In this document: piece after piece, positions 23,036-30,997 of the stretch
Position numbering within the stretch: the stretch's first letter is position 1
Layout of the letters: each line of letters opens with the position of its first letter
Assembly: GCF_900103975.1 (NCBI RefSeq)
Contig: NZ_FNIR01000012.1
Location: 62,001 to 126,000 of the forward strand
DNA length: 64,000 bases
Direction of reading: 5' to 3'
From: Klenkia soli
GTDB taxonomy: Bacteria; Actinomycetota; Actinomycetes; Mycobacteriales; Geodermatophilaceae
The notes under the pieces: generated by a model
Told to the model about the DNA's origin: nothing
Databases searched by the model: none
The model's input: the letters and a program-made list of their open reading frames with translations, nothing else
Made by a program: the position numbers and the translations under genes

Positions 23036-24330
23036 CGCCGGCGCACCCGGCTGACCATCGCCGTGTACAGCGGGGTGAGCACCACGCCGTCCCCGGCCAG
23101 CCGGTCGCGCAGCCGCCGGCGGTGGGTCCAGACGCCGACCAGCCCGATCGCCCAGAACAGGTACTGCACGGAGAAGGCCGCCTTGAACGCCCCCAGGTCG
23201 TAGGCGGTGGAGGCGCCGGGGGTCATGGCGTCCAGCACCGCGCCCACGGCCAGCACGGTGAGCAGCGAGGCCACGAACCCGCCGATGTTCACCACGCCGG
23301 TGGCGCTGCCGAGGCGGTGCACCGGGTTCCAGGTGCGCGCGTAGTCGAAGCCGATCATCGAGCCGGGGCCGTTGGTGGCCAGCACGACCACCAGCAGCAC
23401 GAGCAGCCACAGCGGCGCACGCCCGGGCCACAGCAGCACCGCGGTCCAGGCCGTGATGGTGGCCCCCGAGATGCCGAAGACCAGGGCCGAGCGGCGCAGC
23501 GGCCACCGCCCGCACAGCTTGCCCAGCAGCGGGCCCACACCCATGCCGACGACGACGAGCAGCGTCAGCAGACCGGCCGCGGTGCCGGTGGACAGCCCCT
23601 GGCCCAGCACCAGGAACGGGAAGCCCCACAGCAGCGCGAACACGGTGCCCGAGAACTGGGTGACGAGGTGGGTGTACAGCCCGATCCGGGTGCCCGACTC
23701 GTGCCAGGCCCCCGCGACGTTGTCCTTGATCTCGGCCCAGCCGGCCACCGGGGTGACCGGGGTGCCGGGCGGGGCGTCCTTCAGCGCGGCCAGCACCAGG
23801 ACGGCGACCAGCACCCCCAGCGCGGCGGCCCCGGTGAAGGTCGCCGTCCACGACGTGTGGTGCAGGGCCAGGACCAGCGGGTAGGCCGCCGCGATCTGGC
23901 CGAGCTGACCGAGGATGCCGGTGAGCTGGGTGATGACCGGCACGGTCGGCCCCGAGAACCACAGCGTGACCACCCGGAGCACGCTGATGAAGGTCATGGC
24001 GTCACCGGCGCCGACCAGCACGCGGGCGGCGATCGCCGTCGGCACGTCGGTGGCGAAGGCGAGCAGCAGCTGGCCCGCGGCCATGGTCAGCGCACCGGCC
24101 GCCACCATCGTGCGGGAGCCGAACCGGTCCAGGGCGATGCCGACGGGCACCTGCAGCCCGGCGTAGACGGCCAGCTGGAGCACCAGGAACAGGCTGACCG
24201 CCGAGGCGCCCGCGGAGAACCGCTCCTGCGCGTCGACGGCGGCGACGCCGAGGGATCCGCGGTGGAAGACCGCGACCGCGTAGGCCAGCAGCCCGACCAC
24301 CCAGACGACGTACGCGCGGCGGGAGTTCAC
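23032..24330 (-). CDS. major facilitator superfamily transporter
   Basis: The 432-residue protein has 12 predicted TM segments in two halves. The first half includes PVGIALDRFGSRTMV (the loop 2-3 motif, G-x-x-x-D-R-x-G-x-R). The N-terminal AVFHRGSLGVAAVDAQERF resembles nitrate/glycerol-phosphate-like MFS members. A conserved GFDYARTWNP segment (about residue 330) is unusual. The GTG at 24330 is chosen as the first start in the coding part. It is divergent from the spermidine-synthase-like gene, sharing 48 bases. The substrate is unknown. Confidence 0.85.
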   Translation of the reverse strand: MNSRRAYVVWVVGLLAYAVAVFHRGSLGVAAVDAQERFSAGASAVSLFLVLQLAVYAGLQVPVGIALDRFGSRTMVAAGALTMAAGQLLLAFATDVPTAIAARVLVGAGDAMTFISVLRVVTLWFSGPTVPVITQLTGILGQLGQIAAAYPLVLALHHTSWTATFTGAAALGVLVAVLVLAALKDAPPGTPVTPVAGWAEIKDNVAGAWHESGTRIGLYTHLVTQFSGTVFALLWGFPFLVLGQGLSTGTAAGLLTLLVVVGMGVGPLLGKLCGRWPLRRSALVFGISGATITAWTAVLLWPGRAPLWLLVLLVVVLATNGPGSMIGFDYARTWNPVHRLGSATGVVNIGGFVASLLTVLAVGAVLDAMTPGASTAYDLGAFKAAFSVQYLFWAIGLVGVWTHRRRLRDRLAGDGVVLTPLYTAMVSRVRRR

Positions 24331-24378
24331 GCCCCAGGATGACACCGGGCCACGCCGCGTTGTTCCCGCACCGGCAGG

Positions 24379-25059
24379 ATGTCGCGGATGCGGGAGGAAG
24401 TCGGCCGGGTGTCCGGTCCGCACGGCGAGGTCGCGCTGTGGCGGCGCACCGACGACGACGGCACGGTCGTCACCGAGCTGGTCGTCGACGGCGTGTTCGC
24501 GATGGACGACGTCGACACCTCCACCGAGCGGGCCCTGGCCACCGAGGCGCTGGCCCGGGCCGAGGGTGCCGAGCTGGCGGTGCTGGTCGGCGGGCTGGGC
24601 CTGGGCTGGACCGCCGCCGCGGTGCTGCGCTCCCCCGGTGTGGCCGAGGTCGTGGTGGTCGAGCTCGAGGACGCCCTGCTGGGGTGGGCGGCCCAGGGCC
24701 TGCTGCCCGGGCTGCCCAGCACCGCCGACCCGCGGCTGGACCTGGTCGCCGGCGACGTCGCGGCGGCGTTCACCCCGGGCCGGTACGACGTCGTCCTGCT
24801 CGACGTGGACAACGGGCCGGACTTCCTGGTGCACGGCTCCAACGCGGGCCTCTACGGCACCCGCGGGCTGGCCCGGGCGCTGGCGGCCCTGCGCCCGGGC
24901 GGGGTCCTGGCCATCTGGTCGGCCGATCCCTCCCCGGCCCTGCTGGACCGGCTGGCCGCGCTGCCCGGCGCGGTGGACGCCGAGCAGCTCGTGCTCCCGG
25001 TGGAGCGCGAGGGCCGGGTGTTCGAGTACGCGGTCCTGCTCGCGCGACGTGCGTCATAG
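24379..25059 (+). CDS. spermidine-synthase-like methyltransferase-fold protein
   Basis: The 226-residue protein has a Rossmann methyltransferase-like fold: the glycine loop VLVGGLGLGWTAAAVL (about 68-83), the acidic VVVVELEDALL, and YDVVLLDVDNGPDFLVHG (137-154), which resembles the spermidine synthase catalytic loop. It lacks the full set of aminopropyltransferase residues, so a non-polyamine role is possible. The start could be ATG 24379, ATG 24388 or GTG 24409; the last has a better ribosome binding site (GGGAGGAAG). Confidence 0.78.
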   Translation: MSRMREEVGRVSGPHGEVALWRRTDDDGTVVTELVVDGVFAMDDVDTSTERALATEALARAEGAELAVLVGGLGLGWTAAAVLRSPGVAEVVVVELEDALLGWAAQGLLPGLPSTADPRLDLVAGDVAAAFTPGRYDVVLLDVDNGPDFLVHGSNAGLYGTRGLARALAALRPGGVLAIWSADPSPALLDRLAALPGAVDAEQLVLPVEREGRVFEYAVLLARRAS

Positions 25060-25107
25060 CTGCGTAAACGAAGTTTGCGAACGGTCGGCCCAGGTCATCG
25101 TCCGGTC

Positions 25108-25326
25108 ATGACTTCTCCCAGCGACACCACCGACACCCGCTCCTTCGCCGACCTCGGCAAGGAGATGTGGTCCTACCTCACCGGCAAGGGCGCCGCGATC
25201 AACTACGAGTTCGTGGACATGACCGTCGAGGTCCCCCGCGAGATCGGCGCCGACGCCCCCCGCGCCACCTGGAAGCTCAACGGCACGCTGCGCATCACCA
25301 CCGCCGAGGGCGTCTCGCAGGGATGA
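25108..25326 (+). CDS. small conserved-looking hypothetical protein
   Basis: This 72-residue protein has SFADLGKEMWSYLTGKGAAINYEFVDMTVEVPRE followed by a strand-rich end (WKLNGTLRITT). There is no TM segment or cysteine. A near-palindrome CGTAAAC-GAA-GTTTGCG (25063-25079) lies about 30 bases upstream and may be part of its control region. The stop overlaps the next gene's ATG (ATGA), so both probably work together. I do not recognise the family; the pattern suggests a small beta-sheet protein. Confidence 0.65.
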   Translation: MTSPSDTTDTRSFADLGKEMWSYLTGKGAAINYEFVDMTVEVPREIGADAPRATWKLNGTLRITTAEGVSQG

Positions 25327-25766
25327 CCGTCGGCCCGCTCGCCGTCCGGGCCGACCTGACCCTGCAGGCCGGCGGGACCACCGCCCGGCTCACCGGCGAC
25401 GGCGCCGACCTGGTGCTCGCGTCGACGGACCCGATCGGCCTGTGGCGGGCGGTCACCGACCTCCCCTGGCCGGCCGGGGCCACCGCCCGCAGCGGTCCCC
25501 GGGCGGTCGGCGAGCTGGCCGGCCTCCTCGCCGCGCAGGGCCTGCACGTGGACGTCACCGGCCCGCACGGCCGGGTCGCCGAACTCGGTGCGGGGGTGTC
25601 CTCGCCGCTGGGCCGGGCGCTCACCGGATCCTCCGCCGTCCGTGCCGGGTCCGCGCGCACGGTGCTGGCCACGGTTCCCCGCGGTCCCCGCTGGGGGCTG
25701 CTCGCCGGAGCCGCCCTCGTCGTGCTGCTCGCCCTCCGGCGAGCCTCCGGCGGCCGGTCCCGCTAG
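25323..25766 (+). CDS. hypothetical protein with C-terminal membrane anchor
   Basis: The 147-residue protein has a beta-rich soluble part (GPLAVRADLTLQAGG..., LVLASTDPIGLWRAV) and a single C-terminal TM (about 122-138: WGLLAGAALVVLLALRRA) ending in basic residues. This looks like a tail-anchored or inner-leaflet protein. It is coupled to the 72-residue gene by a 4-base overlap, and convergent with the next gene, overlapping by 4 bases. Function unknown. Confidence 0.65.
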   Translation: MTVGPLAVRADLTLQAGGTTARLTGDGADLVLASTDPIGLWRAVTDLPWPAGATARSGPRAVGELAGLLAAQGLHVDVTGPHGRVAELGAGVSSPLGRALTGSSAVRAGSARTVLATVPRGPRWGLLAGAALVVLLALRRASGGRSR

Positions 25767-26227
25767 TCCCCCTCGCTCACCGCGGCGGCCCACTCGTCGG
25801 CCGCCGCGGTGAGCGCACCCACCTCGACGTCCAGCGGGACCCCGCCGCCCAGCCGCACGCCGGTGCCCGGGTCGGTCCAGGCCGCCGGGCCCGAGAGGTG
25901 CACCCGCAGCAGCCGGCGGTCCTCGCGGGCGGCGTCCAGCACCCAGGACAGCGTCGGGTCGGTGAACACCAGGCCCTCGCCCAGCACGCCCTCGGGCCCG
26001 TGGGCGACCGCCCGCAGCCAGCCCGCCAACCGGTGGCCGTCCCACGGGGTCAGGCACGGTTCGCGGAACACCCAGTGCCGGCCGTCGGCGGTGCGCACCT
26101 CGCCGCGCACGAGCAGCAGCGTCTGGGTCCAGTCGGGCCGGTCCAGCTCCACCGCCCGCACCTCGAGGCTCTGCCGGCGCAGCACGCGGAGGTCCAGCAG
26201 CGCACCGTCGACCGAGGCCAGCCTCAT
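25763..26227 (-). CDS. WapI-like/DUF family hypothetical protein
   Basis: The 154-residue protein has MRLASVDGALLDLRVLRR at the start, DWTQTLLLVRGEVRTADGRHWVFREPCLT (32-60), and a WLRAV motif. This order of a short beta hairpin, W-x-x-F-x-x-P-C-L-T, then a helix with W, is what I recall of WapI-family immunity proteins and relatives. No toxin gene is next to it, so an immunity role is only a possibility. Its ATG overlaps the ankyrin gene's stop by 4 bases. Confidence 0.6.
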   Translation of the reverse strand: MRLASVDGALLDLRVLRRQSLEVRAVELDRPDWTQTLLLVRGEVRTADGRHWVFREPCLTPWDGHRLAGWLRAVAHGPEGVLGEGLVFTDPTLSWVLDAAREDRRLLRVHLSGPAAWTDPGTGVRLGGGVPLDVEVGALTAAADEWAAAVSEGD

Positions 26228-26610
26228 GCCAGCAGCTCGGTCATCTCGGGCAGGTCGAAGAACGCGGCGGTGGCCCGGGCGTCCGGGGAGCCGTGCGAGG
26301 GGTCGGCGCCGGCGGCCAGCAGCGCCCGCACCGAGGGCTCCGACCGGCGGAACACCGCGGCGGCCAGCGCGGTCTGGCCGCGGTCGTTGACCCGGTCGTG
26401 GTCGGCACCCCGGTGCAGCAGCGCAGCCACCGTGCCCGGGTGGTCGTGGTAGGCGGCCAGCACCAGCAGGGTGTCGCCCTTGCCGTTGGTCAGGTTCGCC
26501 GGCACCCCGGCGTCCAGGCACGCCAGCAGCTCGTCGGTGCCACCGCTGCGGGCCAGGTCGAACACGTGCTCGGCCAGGGCGACGACGTCGGGGTCCAGCG
26601 GTGGGGTCAC
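26224..26610 (-). CDS. ankyrin-repeat protein
   Basis: This 128-residue protein carries about three ankyrin repeats with G-x-T-x-L-x-x-A-A patterns: KGDTLLVLAAYHDHPGTVAALLHRGAD, RGQTALAAAVFRRSEPSVRALLAAGAD, then a divergent third. Such small ankyrin proteins bind partner proteins. The GTG at 26610 is preferred to the in-frame GTG at 26631, which would overlap the upstream stop by 11 bases. It is in a string with the pentapeptide-repeat and WapI-like genes. Confidence 0.82.
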   Translation of the reverse strand: MTPPLDPDVVALAEHVFDLARSGGTDELLACLDAGVPANLTNGKGDTLLVLAAYHDHPGTVAALLHRGADHDRVNDRGQTALAAAVFRRSEPSVRALLAAGADPSHGSPDARATAAFFDLPEMTELLA

Positions 26611-26620
26611 CCGCACCAGC

Positions 26621-27430
26621 CTAGGCAGCACCGGCCCAGTGCGCGGGCCGGGCGAGCCCGTCGTCCAGCCGGGTCCCGACGTCGCCTGAGGCCGCCTCGA
26701 GCTGGGCCGCGGTCAGGAACAGCGCCCGCCGCAGGTCGGCACCGCCGAGCCGCGCACCCCGGGTGTCCGCGCCGGTCACGTCGGCCAACCGGAGGTCCGC
26801 ACCCCGCAGGTCGGCGCCCAGCAGCACCGCACCGCGCAGGACCGCCCCGCGCAGGTCTGCGCCCCACAGGTCGGCCCCGACCAGGTCGGCACCCCGCAGG
26901 TCGCGCGGTCGGCGGACCGAGCGGCGGGCATGGGCACCGGCCGCCGTCAGCGCCCCGTTGACCCCACCGCGGACGGCGGCCACGTCGGTGGTCCGCAGCT
27001 CGTCGGGCGACCCGTCGACGCGCGCGGCGAGGTCGTCCTCCGCCGCGGCCAGCTCGGCGGCGAGGGCCGCGGGTGGGTCCATCGCCCGGGCCGCCCGCAC
27101 CAGCCAGCGCAGCTCCTGCAGCGCCCGGACGACCGGGAAGACCGTGGCCACCTGGTGCACGGTCTCGCGGTCGGCGAGGTCGAGGCCCGGGAACACCGCG
27201 CCGGTGACGTGCTGGCCGGCCCCGAAGCAGTCGTAGACCACGCAGCCGGGGAAGCCGAGCGGGCGCAGCCGGTCGTGCACGCCGCACCGGTCGTCCCCGG
27301 TCAGGTGGGGGCAGGGCGTGCCGGCCGGCTTGTCGATCGCGAAGTCCGCACCCCGGGAGAAGGCCGGCACCACGCAGCACAGTGCCGCGCAGCGGGTGCA
27401 GTCGGCCCGCAGCTGGTCGGCGGCGCTCAG
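26621..27430 (-). CDS. pentapeptide-repeat protein with N-terminal cysteine cluster
   Basis: The 269-residue protein begins with a cysteine-rich domain (CTRCAALCC, then PCPHLTGDDRCGVHDR and GFPGCVVYDCFG, roughly residues 10-70). This resembles YkgJ-type metal- or Fe-S-binding modules. A helical linker with an acidic AAELAAAEDDLAARV part follows. Then come at least eight pentapeptide repeats of the A(D/N)LXX kind (DLRGADLVGADLWGADLRGAVLRGA, in part) forming a right-handed beta helix. No ATG, GTG or TTG lies near. The best start is CTG 27430-27428, overlapping the DLH stop (CTGA). A GTG about 22 codons upstream inside the DLH gene is the alternative. Confidence 0.8.
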   Translation of the reverse strand: MSAADQLRADCTRCAALCCVVPAFSRGADFAIDKPAGTPCPHLTGDDRCGVHDRLRPLGFPGCVVYDCFGAGQHVTGAVFPGLDLADRETVHQVATVFPVVRALQELRWLVRAARAMDPPAALAAELAAAEDDLAARVDGSPDELRTTDVAAVRGGVNGALTAAGAHARRSVRRPRDLRGADLVGADLWGADLRGAVLRGAVLLGADLRGADLRLADVTGADTRGARLGGADLRRALFLTAAQLEAASGDVGTRLDDGLARPAHWAGAA

Positions 27431-28176
27431 CGGGCGACCCGGTCGGTGAGGGTCAGGACCCGCTCCCAGGCGTCGTCGCAGGCCTGCGACCACTCGCCGA
27501 ACGCCCGGTCGAAGAAGGAGTGCGGTGCCCCGTCGACGACGAGGGTGTCGACGTCGGCCCCGGCCGTGCGCATGCGGTCGGCCAGCGCCAGCTGGTCGTC
27601 GACCGGGGTGGAGTCCGCCCCGGCGATCAGCATGACCGTGGGCAGGGCGGCCCGGTCCGCGGCGTCGCCCACCCGCTCGGGCTTGCCGTAGAAGCCGGCG
27701 CAGCCGGCCAGGTCGGCGCCCCCGCCGGACAGCCGCCAGGAGTGGCTCCCGCCGAGGCAGAACCCGACGGTGACGACCGGCAGGCCCGGCCGGGTCCGGC
27801 TGCGCAGGTAGTCGACGGCGGCGCGGACGTCGGCGTCCACCCCGGCGTCGGTCATCCGCGGGACGTGGGCGGACCAGTCGAAGTCCTCCTCCCGGCTGCC
27901 GGTCACGGGCAGGTCCGCCGTGCGCCCGAACCAGTCCAGGGCCACCGCGGGCAGCCCCGCCTCGGCGAACCGCTCGGCGAGCGCGACGTAGTAGGGGTGC
28001 AGGCCGCGCACGTCGGGCAGCACGACCACCCCGACCGCGGCCTCGCCCGCCGGCGCCGCGTAGGCGGCAGCGAACGGGGTGCCCTCGGGACCGGCGATCG
28101 TGAGGGTGCCCCGCTCGACCACGTCGGCGGCCGGTCGGGGAGCAGCGGGAGGGCGGCTGTCGTGGTCGTGGCACAT
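27427..28176 (-). CDS. dienelactone hydrolase family protein
   Basis: The 249-residue alpha/beta hydrolase has the DLH nucleophile elbow GFCLGGS (Cys140), catalytic Asp188 in AGADSTP and His219 in APHSFFD. The VVVLPDVRGLHPYY segment (51-63) near the N-terminus is also typical. Classic DLH opens dienelactone rings in catechol breakdown; most paralogues have unknown esters as substrates. It starts an apparent operon DLH - pentapeptide repeat - ankyrin - WapI-like, in which successive genes overlap by 4 bases or are separated by 10. Confidence 0.87.
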   Translation of the reverse strand: MCHDHDSRPPAAPRPAADVVERGTLTIAGPEGTPFAAAYAAPAGEAAVGVVVLPDVRGLHPYYVALAERFAEAGLPAVALDWFGRTADLPVTGSREEDFDWSAHVPRMTDAGVDADVRAAVDYLRSRTRPGLPVVTVGFCLGGSHSWRLSGGGADLAGCAGFYGKPERVGDAADRAALPTVMLIAGADSTPVDDQLALADRMRTAGADVDTLVVDGAPHSFFDRAFGEWSQACDDAWERVLTLTDRVAR

Positions 28177-28213
28177 GGGGCGTTCCTACCCCGCCCGGCG
28201 GCGCTCCGCAGGC

Positions 28214-28229
28214 ATCTCACAACTGAGAT
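28214..28229 (+). promoter_or_regulatory. palindromic operator upstream of the XRE-MurA gene
   Basis: A perfect inverted repeat ATCTCA-N4-TGAGAT lies 14 bases before the start codon at 28243. It sits in the 66-base gap shared with the divergent DLH gene. The gene's own product starts with an HTH_XRE domain, so self-binding is the simplest reading. The exact promoter is not clear, although GATATC at 28227-28232 could overlap a -10. Confidence 0.7.
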
Positions 28230-28242
28230 ATCGTCGGCGGCG

Positions 28243-29787
28243 ATGTCCCTCACCGAAGAAGCCACCGGTCAGTCCCTGCGCCAGATCGGCACCCTGGTCC
28301 GCGACGCCCGCCGCCACCACGGCCTCACCCAGGCCCAGCTCGGCGAGCGGCTGGGCACCAGCCAGAGCGCGATCGCCCGCATCGAGCAGGGGGCGCAGAA
28401 CCTCACGCTCGAGCTGCTGGGGCGGTTGTCCGCGGCGCTGGACAGCGAGCTGATCACGGTCGGTCGAGCGGGCCCCACCCACCTGCGGGTCACCGGCGGC
28501 GGCGCGCTCTCGGGCTCGGTGACGGTGAAGAGCAGCAAGAACGCCGCGGTGGCGCTGCTGTGCGCCTCCCTCCTCAACCGCGGGACGACGACCCTGCGCA
28601 ACGTCGCGCGCATCGTGGAGGTCGAGCGGATCCTCGACGTGCTGCGCTCGATCGGCGTGCGGGCCACCTGGGACCCCGCCGGCCGCGACCTGACGATCGT
28701 CGTCCCGGAGAACCTCGACCTGGCGGCCATCGACGCCGACGCGGCCCGCCGCACCCGCAGCATCATCATGTTCCTGGGCCCGCTGATCCACCGCGAGCCC
28801 GACTTCCGGCTGCCCTACGCCGGTGGCTGCGACCTGGGCACCCGCACCATCGAGCCGCACATGATCGCGCTGCGGCACTTCGGGCTGGAGATCGAGGCGC
28901 ACGCCGGCGAGTACCAGGCCACGGTCACCACCCCCGAGGCCCGCGACCGCAGCATCGTGCTGACCGAGCGCGGCGACACCGTGACCGAGAACGCCCTGCT
29001 GGCCGCCGCCCGGCACGACGGCCGCACCACGATCCGCAACGCCAGCTCCAACTACATGGTGCAGGACCTCTGCCTGTACCTGGAGCTGCTCGGCGTCCGC
29101 ATCGACGGGTTCGGCAGCACCACCCTGGTCGTGCACGGCCGCACCGTGCTGGACGCCGAGGTCGACTACACCCCGTCCGAGGACCCGGTCGAGGCGATGA
29201 GCCTGCTCACCGCCGGCATCGTCACCGGTTCCGAGCTCACCGTGGCCCGCGCGCCGATCGAGTTCCTGGAGATCGAGCTGGCGATCCTGGGCGAGATGGG
29301 GCTGCGCTACGACCTGTCGCCCGAGTACCCGGCCGAGAACGGCCGCACGCGGCTGGTGGACATCACCATCCACCCCTCGACGTTGAAGGCGCCGATCGAC
29401 AAGGTGCACCCGATGCCCTTCCCGGGGCTGAACATCGACAACCTGCCCTTCTTCGCCGTCATCGCCGCCACCGCCCACGGCGGCACCCTCATCCACGACT
29501 GGGTGTACGACAACCGGGCGATCCACCTCTCGGACCTCACCCGGCTGGGCGCCGACGTGCGGCTGCTGGACCCGCACCGCGTGCTGGTCGCCGGCCCGAC
29601 GCACTGGTCGGCCGCCGAGATCGTCTGCCCGCCGGCCCTGCGCCCCGCGGTCTGCATCCTGCTGGCGATGCTGGCGTGCAAGGGCACGTCGGTGCTGCGC
29701 AACGTCGACATCATCGCCCGCGGCTACGAGCAGCTGTACGAGCGCCTGGTCGAGATGGGGGCCCAGATCGAGGTCTTCTCCGACTAA
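28243..29787 (+). CDS. XRE regulator fused to MurA-like enolpyruvyl transferase
   Basis: The 514-residue protein starts with an HTH_XRE domain (about residues 14-70, LTQAQLGERLGTSQSAIARIEQG). A complete UDP-GlcNAc enolpyruvyltransferase-like domain follows. That domain keeps the substrate Lys99-Asn100 (KSSKNAA), the catalytic-loop cysteine C196 in GGCDLGTR, and an Asp399 equivalent in FPGLNIDN. Such fusions occur in actinobacteria beside a separate housekeeping murA. It could be a MurA that senses wall precursors and controls genes through its HTH. The palindrome at 28214-28229 supports autoregulation. Enzymatic activity is likely but not proven. Confidence 0.9.
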   Translation: MSLTEEATGQSLRQIGTLVRDARRHHGLTQAQLGERLGTSQSAIARIEQGAQNLTLELLGRLSAALDSELITVGRAGPTHLRVTGGGALSGSVTVKSSKNAAVALLCASLLNRGTTTLRNVARIVEVERILDVLRSIGVRATWDPAGRDLTIVVPENLDLAAIDADAARRTRSIIMFLGPLIHREPDFRLPYAGGCDLGTRTIEPHMIALRHFGLEIEAHAGEYQATVTTPEARDRSIVLTERGDTVTENALLAAARHDGRTTIRNASSNYMVQDLCLYLELLGVRIDGFGSTTLVVHGRTVLDAEVDYTPSEDPVEAMSLLTAGIVTGSELTVARAPIEFLEIELAILGEMGLRYDLSPEYPAENGRTRLVDITIHPSTLKAPIDKVHPMPFPGLNIDNLPFFAVIAATAHGGTLIHDWVYDNRAIHLSDLTRLGADVRLLDPHRVLVAGPTHWSAAEIVCPPALRPAVCILLAMLACKGTSVLRNVDIIARGYEQLYERLVEMGAQIEVFSD

Positions 29788-30368
29788 CGGGCGGCGAGCA
29801 CGGCGACGCCGGCGCACGCCCCCGCCCACAGGACGCTGGTCAGGGTGCCGATGATGAAGCGCTCGGCGGCCGGGGTCTCGGCGAGCTCGGCGAACCTGCC
29901 CAGGCCCTTGACCGCCAGGACCACCGGCACCCCCTCGGGCCACCCCAGCAGCAGGGTCGCGGCCAGCGCGAGACGCTCCAGCACCCCGATCCAGGCGCCG
30001 CCGCGGAGGACCTCGGGGTCGGCCACCCCGGCCGCGTCGCCGCGCAGCGACGCCACGGCCCGCTCCGGGTCGGCGGCGGTCAGCACGGCGGTCACCACCG
30101 GCCCACCGCCCAGCGCGGCGGCGGCGACCGCGGCGAGCGCGACGGCCGACCTCAGCCAGGGCGTCGCCGGGTCACCGACCCAGGCCAGGGCCGCCGCCGC
30201 ACCGACCAGCACGACGAGCACGAGGGCGACCGCGCTCCCCCGCCGCCGGTCGCCGCGCACCCCGACCAGCGGTCGGCGGCGGGGCGCCCGGCCGACCTCC
30301 ACGCGCCGCACCGCCAGCGCCCCCAGGACGGCTGCCAGGACCAGCAGCGCCGCCGCGGCGACGCTCAC
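29784..30368 (-). CDS. integral membrane protein paired with SatD-like protein
   Basis: The 194-residue protein has about four or five TM segments (residues 1-20, 46-66, 74-98, 125-145, 175-192) and an N-terminal basic loop. It has no catalytic motif. Its GTG overlaps the stop of the SatD-like gene by 4 bases, and the end of the murA fusion by a 4-base convergent overlap. In Streptococcus SatD is encoded with SatE, a membrane protein in the SatCDE operon tied to acid tolerance; this gene sits in the equivalent place, but sequence similarity to SatE is not established. Confidence 0.72.
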   Translation of the reverse strand: MSVAAAALLVLAAVLGALAVRRVEVGRAPRRRPLVGVRGDRRRGSAVALVLVVLVGAAAALAWVGDPATPWLRSAVALAAVAAAALGGGPVVTAVLTAADPERAVASLRGDAAGVADPEVLRGGAWIGVLERLALAATLLLGWPEGVPVVLAVKGLGRFAELAETPAAERFIIGTLTSVLWAGACAGVAVLAAR

Positions 30369-30958
30369 CGGCGGCCGACCTCGGCGCGGGCGAGCAACCG
30401 GCCCAGCGTGGGGTGCAGGTCCAGCTCGGCCTCGTAGGAGGCCGCCGCCAGCCGCTGGCCGACCGCCTGCCGGCTGACCCCCAGGGCGGCGGCGGCCTCG
30501 GCCTGCGTGCGGCCGGCGGCGACCAGGTCGATCGCCTCCCAGGCCTGCGGGCTGCGCCGCTGCAGCAGCAACGCCAGCACGGTGGCCACCGCCTGCGCGT
30601 CGGCGGCCGCCTCGGCGTCCGGGCCCTGGACCGCCACGCGCACGGGCCGGCCCTTGGCGGTGTCGACCGCCCGCCGGGCGGCCAGGAACGCCGGGCCGGT
30701 CGCCGCGCGGGTCGAGTCGGGCAGGGGGGTCTGCACCGGGCCGGCCCCGATGCCCACGCTCCACCCGCCCGCCCGCACGAGGCGGACCAGGACCGCCACG
30801 ACCGCGGCGGGGTGGTCGAGCACGCCCTGGAACTCGTCGCCGGCGGTGCGTTCGAAACCGAGCACCACGGGGACGTCGGCGAGCACGGCGAGCGCCCCGG
30901 CCACGCGGTCGGAGCCGCGGCGGCTCGCACGTTGGTCGACGGTCAGCACGAACGGCAT
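30365..30958 (-). CDS. satD: SatD-family protein with HTH
   Basis: The 197-residue protein starts PFVLTVDQRASRRGSDRV and has the family-typical FERTAGDEFQGVL (around 35-47). The C-terminal half carries an HTH-like element (TQAEAAAALGVSRQAVGQRLAAA, about 150-172). SatD-family proteins combine a guanylate-cyclase-like or nucleotide-binding fold with this HTH, so a DNA-binding regulator is probable. The ATG at 30958 is next to two GCAAGC/GCTTGC inverted repeats (30962-30996), which may be its own binding sites. It is coupled to the membrane protein gene. Confidence 0.78.
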   Translation of the reverse strand: MPFVLTVDQRASRRGSDRVAGALAVLADVPVVLGFERTAGDEFQGVLDHPAAVVAVLVRLVRAGGWSVGIGAGPVQTPLPDSTRAATGPAFLAARRAVDTAKGRPVRVAVQGPDAEAAADAQAVATVLALLLQRRSPQAWEAIDLVAAGRTQAEAAAALGVSRQAVGQRLAAASYEAELDLHPTLGRLLARAEVGRR

Positions 30959-30961
30959 CGG

Positions 30962-30996
30962 GCAAGCATGACAGCTTGCACAGGCCCTGAGCAAGC
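30962..30996 (-). promoter_or_regulatory. three alternating GCAAGC/GCTTGC half-sites
   Basis: GCAAGC (30962-30967), GCTTGC (30974-30979) and GCAAGC (30991-30996) form a perfect inverted repeat (6-base spacer) and a second inverted repeat (11-base spacer) that share the middle half-site. They lie between the SatD start (30958) and the stop of the flavin-type gene (30998), directly in the SatD promoter region. The nearest candidate binder is the HTH in SatD itself. Confidence 0.68.
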
Positions 30997-30997
30997 C

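Noticed and set aside
25763-28176. A complete toxin-immunity module
   Set aside because: Only a possible immunity-like protein is visible; no toxin, secretion tag or polymorphic-toxin repeat is near.
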